Shown here: piece by piece, positions 51,801 to 60,200 of the stretch | How positions within the stretch are numbered: position 1 is the first letter of the stretch | How the letters are laid out: the number at the start of each line of letters is the position of its first letter | DNA from: Prorocentrum cordatum | Taxonomy: Eukaryota; Sar; Dinophyceae; Prorocentrales; Prorocentraceae | DNA: 64,000 nt | Direction: 5' to 3' | Assembly (NCBI GenBank): GCA_963575745.1 | Contig: CAUYUJ010016282.1 | Location: 807,372 to 871,371 of the forward strand | The notes under the pieces: model-generated | What the model saw: only the letters and a program-made list of their open reading frames with translations | What the model was told of the DNA's origin: nothing | The model's database searches: none | Translations under genes and position numbers: made by a program

Positions 51801-53931
51801 GAACATCCCTCTGGGAGCCATTGAATATTGGCAAGGCATTGAAGGCAAAGGCCCGAAACGCACCATAAACCCACGAGTCACTCGAGATGATACAGATCGA
51901 TACGCGGTCATCGATTGCCCCGATCGTCGTAACTTCGAGTGCCGTAACGAATGGGAACGTGAACAACAAGTCGTGGGCAATATGTTGCGGGACAGGCCGC
52001 CATTGCGCGTCGCGCAGCACAAGGCAGAGCTCATGAATGTCATGCAGAGGTTCAACACAGATCCGACTCTGCCGCGCGATTGGCAAATGGCCAAGGTGTC
52101 AATATGGTTCTTTACAGCCCTACGCCATGGTCCGTATTGGAAAGATGGATTCAGCCGATACTTCGAAAATATTGACATTTTCGATCCATACGATGGCTGG
52201 GTTGTTGTTGACGACTTGCTGGCAAATTGGACTGGTGACAATCAGTGGAAAGGCTACCAGGACATGCACGATGTGCTTATCAAGGGCAACCCTCACAGCT
52301 CATACGTGTATTGGGCGTTGCTGAACTGCTGCGAGATGATCGACAACCATGGCATGCAATTGGGCAGGCTCCAGATGAAATGCGTCGAGGATAACATGGC
52401 GCTACCTCCCAGATCCCGACCAAAGGCACACAGGCCACAATATTTCATCAGAGCCACGAGCGGCCATAGCAGCCCAGGCATCCACTGCCCAGAGTCGCTC
52501 TATAAGCCCATCACGACATGGATGAAGGAACCAGATGACCCAGTATACTTTATCCACGGGACACAGTGGGAGCATGTTAAGGGCATCCTTGAGAATGGCC
52601 TTTCATGCCTCACACAGGACAACCCTAAGGGGCAGGGGGGGCGCCAGTTCGTTCACGGCTGCCCCTACCTTCCGGGTGACCCGAGGATTCAGTCGGGCAT
52701 CCGTCCTGACTCTGAGGTGCTCATCTTCTGCAGCATCAGCAAGATGTTGTCCAGCGGCTTCTCTTTATGGAGGTCAGCGAATGACATCGTCATGACACGG
52801 GGCCACAATGGCCGCATACCGCCCGATCATACCTTTCAGATTGTGAGCATTGCAAAATATCGGGTCGGTGAAGCCTGGTGCAATCCGCTGGCTTACGACA
52901 AATCGCGGAAGCGGGGCCAACCCGCGGACAGGATTTGCTCCGAGGACTACTTGCCACTTAAAATGTGCAACAGAGTTCTGGGTGTGATGGACGAGCACGC
53001 CATGTACCTAAAGGGCTGGACTAAGACGGGCGGTCGCCCATTCAACCTGACCATGACCGAGCAAGACGTTGCTCCACGACCGTACCTCACACAGACAGTC
53101 CTCATGATAAACGCCCAGGAAGACGAGGTCATGCCTGAGGCGGGGCCACCCGCAGGAGCGGGGACACCCGCGGCAGACACCTTGGATGGTTCATGGCAGC
53201 AAGTGGTCACGCCAGTAGCCGCAGTAGCATCTCCTTGGAGGCCGGACCAGCAGACATGGGTCCAGGCCCTCAACAGCTACCTGTCACCAGCCGACGTTTC
53301 TGGACTGACCGATCAGCTATACCGTGCTGACCCGTGGGCAGTGCAGGCAGGTATCCAAGACGCACGGCAGAGGAACCTGCGCACTCCTGCGGGGCCACCA
53401 GGCGCCCTAGGACCACAGCCACAACGCCCTCCGCAGCAGGCTGGAGGTGCGAGGTTTGTCCCTATGGGCGGCTCCGATGGTGGCTCGCCGTTCCGGACTC
53501 CGCCGTCTGAAACGAGCGAGAACAGCTTGTGGCAAAGACTCCAGGCGATTCGCGGAAATCCAGCACTCGCGGCAGCACTCCAAGCAACCACTCCCTTTGG
53601 CACTCCGAGGGGTAGTGAAGGAGGAGCGGCTGCGGGGTCACCCGCTGGGCGAACGCCTGCGGAGCCACCCGCTCAAGCGGGGTCGCCCGCTGATGGACAG
53701 CAAGGTTCAGACTACGAACGTCGGGCAGCTAACTTAAGAGCACAGGCTACTTTTCTGCAACAACAAGCTGAAAGAGTGCCCAGCCTGTTGCGGAACCGCA
53801 ACATAGACGTCACAAGCCATGGCGACTTCCGACCTCTCTGGAGTTGGGCGACTTCTGGAGTTGGACTTCTGAAGATGCTCCAAACGCTGATCCCACGAAT
53901 CCATATCGACAGGTGTTTATTCCAGGAATAG
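48820..53931 (+). CDS. ORF2: CCHC zinc knuckle plus Tpt1/KptA-like phosphotransferase domain
   Basis: 1703 residues from ATG 48820; the frame is open further upstream. A basic region (about 25-115) precedes a CCHC knuckle, C123-HT-C126-GSTE-H131-LRDH-C136. A long acidic, Ala/Gly/Pro-rich middle is punctuated by AGPPA hairpin repeats. Residues about 1088-1345 match Tpt1/KptA, the NAD-dependent RNA 2'-phosphotransferases: TALRHG (R1102, H1103), YFIRATSGHS (R1211), YFIHGT (1243-1248), QFVHG, GIRPDSEVLIF (R1295) and WRSANDIVMTRG. The R-H-R-R set corresponds to the essential residues of yeast Tpt1 (R23, H24, R71, R138). The spacing between the two lobes is about 60 residues longer than usual. The frame is broken at 53830 by a 26-nt insertion, which diverts the last 34 residues. 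Confidence 0.8.
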   Translation: MVSAGNDYPADDTHLSEQQRAEAAFMAYRKSKRRWRRIMKKPVRKVRRAVRRYFKRYGKGRGKGGRRRRMHGRGITAFLTPLTDVVFEEVLIGGKGRGRRRTSGKGKGRRGNPRGASGNTTKCHTCGSTEHLRDHCPKGKGKGSVHLAQNSFMDDIDYIDYEFYVNPEAAPAAGSSTYYVMARYADATVALEEYAVTLFDEFHGWDEVDEGAFNAWFGLPAGPPADDEISEAETAPATEEELAAALAPQVVGMPLLPDLSRAGSEAGDADDEMRGHPAAYSDSEEAEEDYEDRLQEQVAEAIQLLSAPAHQQMTMNDLLSRPGAARLRPYLDPDRSAPQMLTALQALAGPPAEAAPAAAAGLPAWSMDEFMQGCDQMDLNDLTMEQLTDIGYFQSPHQHVFMVQDSSEDSEDRRNAKKNRRPSPPRDPEHRHEDERPMERGSASAGPTRRRSRSAPRRPTHDASGYPCSTEHSRGVSAQYVPEWYINWYPGYPMDVIRHWWSKEHCKRDESGIIIRTKGGKTKTPEAWDRKAKKQEIINDRKTYRKQVCQCEPFKGHMRGCPMDRPSRSPHHGETPWNWSHGDDAGTVHDPNKKVPGGGKRITEADRVPMTEEVADTVRENWEQLPKDHRLKEWNRRFHEEAGSPADSSGGAGPPAGAAPAAGSADEEWMAVASAAGSAAGTEQTELNEEWAAEDGSENPFPDGCACWYYSSSAQKWFCTRVLYRHENGKYKLAIKGSANIDQMRQVIHDHGQPEGPPKDPPGPPPEDDEDIEPPPGPVVDSSPPPSPEKRSPSKSPEGSQGRAKARGIAKKDDPEPREPTGPSVTERRKAFAGPSAPMPPAAQGDVKDEDRDQPKAAFRGGWTPTLHQPRLAPRPGSARMKAQPKPEAGLRSVRAEAAAKGKEDMGSAGPPAEAAPAAAAGAPAEGTPSEEERRKALKEIDNRQKLADDALADQGHPHPGAGSSAGAASAAAAAPAAAAGPPARRQPASSVLKNIPLGAIEYWQGIEGKGPKRTINPRVTRDDTDRYAVIDCPDRRNFECRNEWEREQQVVGNMLRDRPPLRVAQHKAELMNVMQRFNTDPTLPRDWQMAKVSIWFFTALRHGPYWKDGFSRYFENIDIFDPYDGWVVVDDLLANWTGDNQWKGYQDMHDVLIKGNPHSSYVYWALLNCCEMIDNHGMQLGRLQMKCVEDNMALPPRSRPKAHRPQYFIRATSGHSSPGIHCPESLYKPITTWMKEPDDPVYFIHGTQWEHVKGILENGLSCLTQDNPKGQGGRQFVHGCPYLPGDPRIQSGIRPDSEVLIFCSISKMLSSGFSLWRSANDIVMTRGHNGRIPPDHTFQIVSIAKYRVGEAWCNPLAYDKSRKRGQPADRICSEDYLPLKMCNRVLGVMDEHAMYLKGWTKTGGRPFNLTMTEQDVAPRPYLTQTVLMINAQEDEVMPEAGPPAGAGTPAADTLDGSWQQVVTPVAAVASPWRPDQQTWVQALNSYLSPADVSGLTDQLYRADPWAVQAGIQDARQRNLRTPAGPPGALGPQPQRPPQQAGGARFVPMGGSDGGSPFRTPPSETSENSLWQRLQAIRGNPALAAALQATTPFGTPRGSEGGAAAGSPAGRTPAEPPAQAGSPADGQQGSDYERRAANLRAQATFLQQQAERVPSLLRNRNIDVTSHGDFRPLWSWATSGVGLLKMLQTLIPRIHIDRCLFQE

Positions 53932-54980
53932 CATCACACCCGATATACGGATGGGACAATCACGGTCCAGCAGAGGCGCCGGCCATGGACGCGCCGATGT
54001 ACCCTGAATACTACGCGCAGATAAATGACACTCCTATGATTGCGGGGCCACCTGCGAACGAATACACTCGGAACTTAGCTAATGAGATGTTTCGTTTGCA
54101 GTTTACACGAGCGGTCGATGCGCAGTCTATGCCGCACTACGCCTACATGCCCACGCCGACGGACCCCGAGACCATAGTCCAGCCAGCTGGTCTCGCGGTG
54201 CCAGCCGCTATGGGCAGCATGCCAGAATACATCCGCGACGTGCACAACACGCAGCAAGCGATGCTGGCATCCAGGCAGCAGGCTCGTGACAACACTAGGC
54301 TGCGCCAACAACGCGCGATCCAGAGAAGGATTGAGCGCGAGGCCCAAGCGGGGCCACCCGCGGAAGCGGGGCCACCTGCTGAACGGCCAGAAAGGCGGCC
54401 GCCACCGACGCCATATCGGGAGGGCGAAACCACGTTCGAGCGCCAAGCTCGGGCTCGCCCTGACTTGCCTGCTCCAGTCATCTCAGACTACAACTTCACT
54501 CAGTGCCCAATCTGCATGGACAACTACGAGATGGGCACTACAGTGTGGAGACTGGCGTGCGGGCACTTCTTCCACGACGTATGCTGGGACCGTGTTGCAC
54601 AGCAGCATGTCCGCAATCAGCGGCCAGGTGCGCCGAATGAGGCCCCCTGTGCCGTATGCCGTGGACCGGGCATAGTGATAGCACACTTCCCGTATGCTGG
54701 GCAGCGCGATGCGGAGTCGGACCAAGCGCGCCAGCAGGAGAGGTACGTTGCAGATGCCCGCGAGATGCGTCGGTTACGCGAAGCAGTGGAGGCACTGGAG
54801 GCTCGAGCCGCACGATCGGCGGAGCCATCCGCACGTGCCCCAGCTGCACAGGCATACCTCTGGCCAGCGCCAGAACAAGGCATTCAGATGCCGGTCTTGC
54901 CCACGCTCCGAGCGCAAGAGCCCCCGGCTGCGGGGCCACCCGCTGAAGCGGCCTGCCGCTCAAGCGGGGCCACGCGCTAA
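53844..54980 (+). CDS. ORF3: RING-H2 finger segment of the polyprotein
   Basis: Continues the ORF2 chain after the 26-nt insertion (53830-53855). It has no ATG at its start, so it was probably never a separate protein. RING-H2: C221-PI-C224, C239-G-H241, H244, C247, C269-AV-C272, i.e. C-x2-C-x14-C-x-H-x2-H-x2-C-x21-C-x2-C. Such fingers bind two zinc ions and usually act as ubiquitin E3 ligases. A helical Arg/Glu/Ala segment follows. The frame changes near 54950 (+1), and the next about 80 nt make sense in frame 1 before frame 2 takes over at about 55031. Confidence 0.75.
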   Translation: MGDFWSWTSEDAPNADPTNPYRQVFIPGIASHPIYGWDNHGPAEAPAMDAPMYPEYYAQINDTPMIAGPPANEYTRNLANEMFRLQFTRAVDAQSMPHYAYMPTPTDPETIVQPAGLAVPAAMGSMPEYIRDVHNTQQAMLASRQQARDNTRLRQQRAIQRRIEREAQAGPPAEAGPPAERPERRPPPTPYREGETTFERQARARPDLPAPVISDYNFTQCPICMDNYEMGTTVWRLACGHFFHDVCWDRVAQQHVRNQRPGAPNEAPCAVCRGPGIVIAHFPYAGQRDAESDQARQQERYVADAREMRRLREAVEALEARAARSAEPSARAPAAQAYLWPAPEQGIQMPVLPTLRAQEPPAAGPPAEAACRSSGATR

Positions 54981-55162
54981 CGGACCTCCAAACCCAGGTT
55001 TCTTGAGGAACATGGAGGCTAACATCAGGCGGAGCAGCGGGAGCGGAGGCGGGATTCGGAGGCCAACTGGATCGACCAGGACCTCTCGAGTGGCAAGCCC
55101 GGTCAGCGCCAGAAGCCGGGCAAGCGCTGAAAGCAGAGGCAGCCCAGTTCCATTCCACATTC

Positions 55163-56608
55163 ATGATCGACACAGAGGGGCTGACCTACGCGCGTGACGA
55201 TACTGACACGCTGCCACCAAGAGGCGAATGGATGCCCACGCTATCTGCAAACTATTGGGTCCTCCAGCAGGAACCGATTACTGTGGAGGAGCGCCGCCAG
55301 TACGAGCAGATGTGGTGCACCGAGCTGACCATGACTCAATGGGTTCTTGAACAGCGCCTGTTGAGGGGTACACTCGGATCGCAGATCACGTGCCACACCA
55401 ACGACCGCACTGGCGTACAGGTCGCTCTTGCAGCGCGCAATGGGACATTCTTTCCTGATGAAGATGGTATGCCCTGTATCTCGTTCATGCTGGACATTGG
55501 TTCTAATGTGAACATCATTGGATCCAACACGGCGCGGACCTTCCAGGAGATAATGGCCAGGTTCAACTACCGACCTGCCATCTGCACCCTGAGCAAGACC
55601 CTCTACATCAATGGTGTTGGGGAGGGCGCTGCGATATGTCGGAAAATGGGCAACTTCAAGATTGGGGTACAGTACGCCAGCGAGGCGAGCCCCCGCATTG
55701 AGGAGTATGCCTCCAACATCGCAGAAGGCTCGGGCGCCAATCTCCCGGCTATCTGGGGCCTAGGGGCCATGGAGGCACGTGATGCGATCATCGTGTTGAA
55801 GCCGGGCTACCAGAAGGTCATCTTCCCCAGCGGCGACTACACCCTGAAGCTGGGAAGAGGCGCCAAGGTCCTGAAGGCGAAGAAGACTCCCTCGGGACAT
55901 CTCGCGATTCCCTGCGGGCTGTACGATGGGGCCAAGAGCCACACGGTCACGAGCACCTTCACGATCCGCAGCAGTCGAGATGGCTACACCGAGACGGAGA
56001 ACGAAGAGGACCCCGCCAGCGCGGGTCCACCCGCTGCGGTGGGGCCACCCGCTGACGCGTCAGCGGGGCCACCCGCGACGGGACAGTTCGCCAATCCGAA
56101 TAGGCACGAGGACTTCGTTCGTACATCTACCAACAGCTGGACATCGACCTTCACGACCGATACGTACATCGTCGAGCCGTATATCGACAAGCAGCTCCTG
56201 GAGGACACGACCCGTTTGATCGTGAACAGGACGCTGAACAGCTGGTGGGAGGGCCGACAGTGTCCCGAAGGGACTTGGCACCCACCTCCTGAGAACGCGG
56301 CGATGATACGGCCACACATGAAGGCCGCCCTGAAGTCCAAGATCTTCTGGGCAGTCCAGGAGGCGGTGAGCAAATGGACGCCTGAGGAGTTTACCCCTCT
56401 GCATCCAGCGGGGCCACCCGCGTCGCCGCCACCGCCACCAAGCTACACGGGCGGAGGTTCGTCGGACTCTGCGGGGCCAACCCGCCTGCTGTCGTCTGAG
56501 GACGTCCGCGGGATGACGAACCGCGAGCTGATGGGCACTCTCGAAGCCATCACCCAGCGAGGTGAGAGGGCGGAGATCGTGGGTCACGCTACGGATCGGA
56601 CGGAATAA
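55163..56608 (+). CDS. ORF4: aspartic protease segment, nonsense-terminated
   Basis: 481 residues from the first ATG; the frame is coding from about 55031. SFMLDIGSNVNIIGSNTA (D111-I-G113) is the retropepsin active site in a DIG form rather than D(S/T)G. Downstream LPAIWGLGAMEARDAIIVL matches the hydrophobic-G-hydrophobic block, and TPSGHLAIPC is a motif common in copia proteases. Two or three AGPPA hairpins follow. The TAA at 56606 looks like a nonsense mutation, because the same frame continues with FDISENNPPSLSASVATPAT and another in-frame hairpin. Confidence 0.75.
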   Translation: MIDTEGLTYARDDTDTLPPRGEWMPTLSANYWVLQQEPITVEERRQYEQMWCTELTMTQWVLEQRLLRGTLGSQITCHTNDRTGVQVALAARNGTFFPDEDGMPCISFMLDIGSNVNIIGSNTARTFQEIMARFNYRPAICTLSKTLYINGVGEGAAICRKMGNFKIGVQYASEASPRIEEYASNIAEGSGANLPAIWGLGAMEARDAIIVLKPGYQKVIFPSGDYTLKLGRGAKVLKAKKTPSGHLAIPCGLYDGAKSHTVTSTFTIRSSRDGYTETENEEDPASAGPPAAVGPPADASAGPPATGQFANPNRHEDFVRTSTNSWTSTFTTDTYIVEPYIDKQLLEDTTRLIVNRTLNSWWEGRQCPEGTWHPPPENAAMIRPHMKAALKSKIFWAVQEAVSKWTPEEFTPLHPAGPPASPPPPPSYTGGGSSDSAGPTRLLSSEDVRGMTNRELMGTLEAITQRGERAEIVGHATDRTE

Positions 56609-57299
56609 TTTGACATCTCTGAGAACAACCCGCCGAGTCTGTCTGCGAGCGTGGCCACACCAGCGACTCCTGCGGAGCCATCCGCGAACAGCACGCCTCC
56701 GAGTCAAGCGGCAACTTGGTCTCACGACAGCCGCTGACGGGGGCAGGCGGGCGCGCCGGCGGCGCTCGCTTGCGAAGGGAAGCCGAATACCGGCCTCCTC
56801 GCTACATACGTTGGCCGCGCTGAGGCCCGAGAGGAAAAATATCATTCAAAATGTCTCGTCACCGAAGATATTCGCACAGCTTGCGCTGAACTCCAAACCC
56901 GTGGCTATATATGTGACCGGATTACCCATAATGAGGTAATGACTTCAATTGGAACACAGTATTTGGGAAACTTGTTGGCAGGAGACTATAATATGTTGTG
57001 GGTGGCCACACCCTCTGATTGGTACGTTCGTACTCCAGGAAAGAGGGCGGGACCCCACTATCAACGTATACAAAATCTCCTGATCAAAGCGCGTGCTCTG
57101 AGAATGCAGATTGTCATCCTGGGGCCACCCGGGTATTTCTGGAAACAGGGTCCGATCAAAGATGTTATCGAAGATTTGAAGCTGAGCATCATACGAATGA
57201 GACTTTGTCATTTCGGTATCAAGTTTGATCGCTCCAGTAAATATCCCAGTGATTCTTATATACAAGTTGCTACATCTTGTCCTCATATACCGCTACTTA
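56609..57299 (+). pseudogene. Interrupted continuation of ORF4
   Basis: Frame 2 remains protein-like from 56609 to 57298 apart from TGA at 56735-56737: GKPNTGLLATYVGRAEAREE, CAELQTRGYICDRITHNEV and GDYNMLWVATPSDWYVRTPG, ending CPHIPLL. The sense then moves to frame 0 at CTT-A-TGG (57296-57302), where ORF5 continues WRCTCGSHKEHDLDW. The segment resembles the domain that precedes a Cys/His motif in dinoflagellate copia polyproteins and may be part of the methyltransferase-like module. One extra base and one stop separate it from ORF5. Confidence 0.6.
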
Positions 57300-60200
57300 T
57301 GGAGATGTACTTGTGGCTCACACAAAGAACATGATTTGGATTGGTATGGCCAAGATCAGCAACGTGCCAAGTTCCGGCATAAAACCTTGGCTATCATCAC
57401 TGCACGCTTCCTTGATCAACTCAATAAAGCCAACATGATTAGGAATGAGCGGAGTGCGGTACACCTCAGTGTGTGTACGCGCGTTGACAAAAAGGTAAGA
57501 CACTACGTTCAATGTCCACAAAAGGGCCCTCAATGGGACCATGTTGTTCGTAGAGTCACGACCGACCTGGACACGAATAAGATCGTTCAAGATATCAAAA
57601 TCCAGGATCAGCCGACTGGGTACAATTATGTAGCTCCATTACCTGATGGGGTTACAAACATCAGTATTCGGTTGTGCTGGGAGCCTCCGGCTCCAGTCCT
57701 TCACGGCGACGGTGAGTCGCGAAGGCCACGCCCAAAGCGTGTGACGATCGTCGATGACGATCGGTCTCCTCCCCCTTCGATTGAGCGCTGCCAAACGCGA
57801 CCCACCAACTTTTCTGAAATTCCGCCATTTCCTGATCTAACAGCGGATCCTTCCGCAGCGGATCTCTCCGCGGAAACCGCGCTGCCCACTGATGCCAGGA
57901 TAAAACAGAAAGAAAAGCAGAAAGCTGACAAAGAGGCTGGCATCAAACCGAAGAAAATCCCGAAGAAAGTGGAAGACGGTAACGACGATTGTGGAGAGGA
58001 CCTCAAAGGGCTTGACTGCTCCACATATTTCAACGACGTTCCTCATGATGACTTGGACTCGGACAGCGAATCAGAGGACATCTTCATGATTCTCCCGGCG
58101 GGGCAACCCGCTGACTCACATGCTGATGTCTTCTCGGTGGTCCAGTCACTATGCTACGGCAGAAACAACCAAGTGGACATGCTTGAATTATGTGGGGGCA
58201 AGGGTGGTATATCCATATTAGCCTTCAAGAGGGGGCTCTCGTCGGGCGGGAGCCTTGATAAGATATCTATGGTTGACCTTGGAAACTCGGAAGTACAAAG
58301 AGCAGTCCTTCACTACCTCAAGACTTGCTTTGTCAAGATCACGATTTTGCAGCCAAGCTGCAGAACTACTGGACTTCCTTCATACTTCAATGCGCAGGTC
58401 AATCATGATACGTGGCTTAAACACCACAAAGAGGACCTGCCTCACATCACGTTCTGCGGAACAGTCGCTCTATTACAAGACGACCTAAGACGTTTCTTTC
58501 TCAGGGGACAACCAATGAGCACGTGGGTAGATGGGATCCAACTATGGAAGGAACTGGCACAACGCAAGGTCACTTGCCAAACGATTATTGATCAATGCAC
58601 GACGGGTCTCAAAGATTCGTTTGGACAATACATTCGCAAGCCAACGCAAATGATGGCAAACAAAGAAGAGTTGTTGGCACCTTTCAGAGGCAAGCGTTGT
58701 CCAGGTAATCATGTGCACGCCAATGCTTGCAACAAAGAACTAGCAAGGGCGACACAGTATACCTACAGAATGCAGTCACTGATCGTTGATGCGGTGCAAA
58801 TCGCCAAAGATCTGTTTGCTTACGGTCGCGATCCATTCGCGAATCGCGAACGCAGTTACGCGTTCGTAACAAACAGTGCTGGCTACGACTTGGACGACCC
58901 AACCGTCCAGAGACACTCAAACGGAGAAATCCTGCGACCGCCATCTGGCGGTCTCGGGTGCCCTGGCTGTGCAGACAACAACTACAAACAATCACCAAGG
59001 CACAGCAGGAATCCGAAGATGTGTCGATGGTATGATGTTGAACCATACAATTGGGACTGTCCAAGCTGTAAGAAGGAATATCAGAAGAGCAATCCTCACC
59101 ATGCCAAGATATCTGGCCAATGCAGATTCGCCGAAAAATGGAAGCTGCCAGATAACTTTGGTCAGCCGCGCCCAGCGGGGCAAGCCGCTCCTGCGGCGCC
59201 AGCCGCGGAAGCGGCTCCAGCCGCAAACGCGGCGCCGGCCGCGAAAGCGCGCATACGCGCGCCTAGGCCGCCACGGCCTGGTGAGGGCGATCCAACCGCA
59301 GGCGCCAGCAGCCATGACATCACCAAGGCCAAGGGGGCTTATGGTGACACCACTGGCGCTGGCAGCTCTGACGATCACCGCAGACTGCCGCAAGTGGCAG
59401 CGAGGCGCGGACGCATGGAGGGAGGTGATCCTCCACCGCCGCCGCAGCCTCATGCAGAGCCGAGGCCAAGGCCAAGGCTTCCTGATTGGACTCGCTTCGA
59501 CGTTCAGCTCAGCCTTCAAAACCTGCGCAGCTTTGACCCAGCTGTAGTGCAGCGAGAACTCCGCAAGCTTCACTTGAGATGGTTTCATGCCAAGGAACCA
59601 AAGATGCGGATGATTCTAGCTAAGGTTGGTCTGGGTGAAACCCGTTTGAGTCTGATCAAAGGCATTTGCGACTCGTGTAGAGAATGTCGTGCCTGGGAGA
59701 AACCAGGCAACACGGTGATGCCTTCTGTGTCACTGCCAGGACGTTTCAACGAGGAAGTCGAATGTGATCTTTTCTTTTACAAACAGGAACACATTGTCTT
59801 TCACATCATCGACCGTTGTATTCGCTGGGCAGCTGGCACAGAGATTCCTGATAAGACTATGCACGCTGTTCTCGATGCCTATCACACAACTTGGATGCAA
59901 CATGGCCCTGCTAAGATCCTATACTCCGATGGGGAAGGAGCGCTGAATAACGATACAGCAAAGGCCATCCTTAAATCCAAGGGAACAGAGCTTCGTATCC
60001 GAGCGCGTGGCCAGCACGCCACGACTATCGAAGCTAGGAACGGCATCCTGCGACACCTCATACACGTGATGGGAGAAGAACTGAATAGATTGAACATCCC
60101 TCTGAATTTCACTCGTCTCTTACATGAAGCCTTGTTTGCCAGCAACGCATTTACCTTCTACAACGAAGTGTCTCCGTATAATGCGCTGTATGGCAGACAA

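Noticed and set aside
57225-57299. Upstream start of ORF5
   Set aside because: The frame before 57300 gives a hydrophobic peptide without relation to the domain, while frame 2 is the sensible one there. The ORF5 sense begins at 57300.
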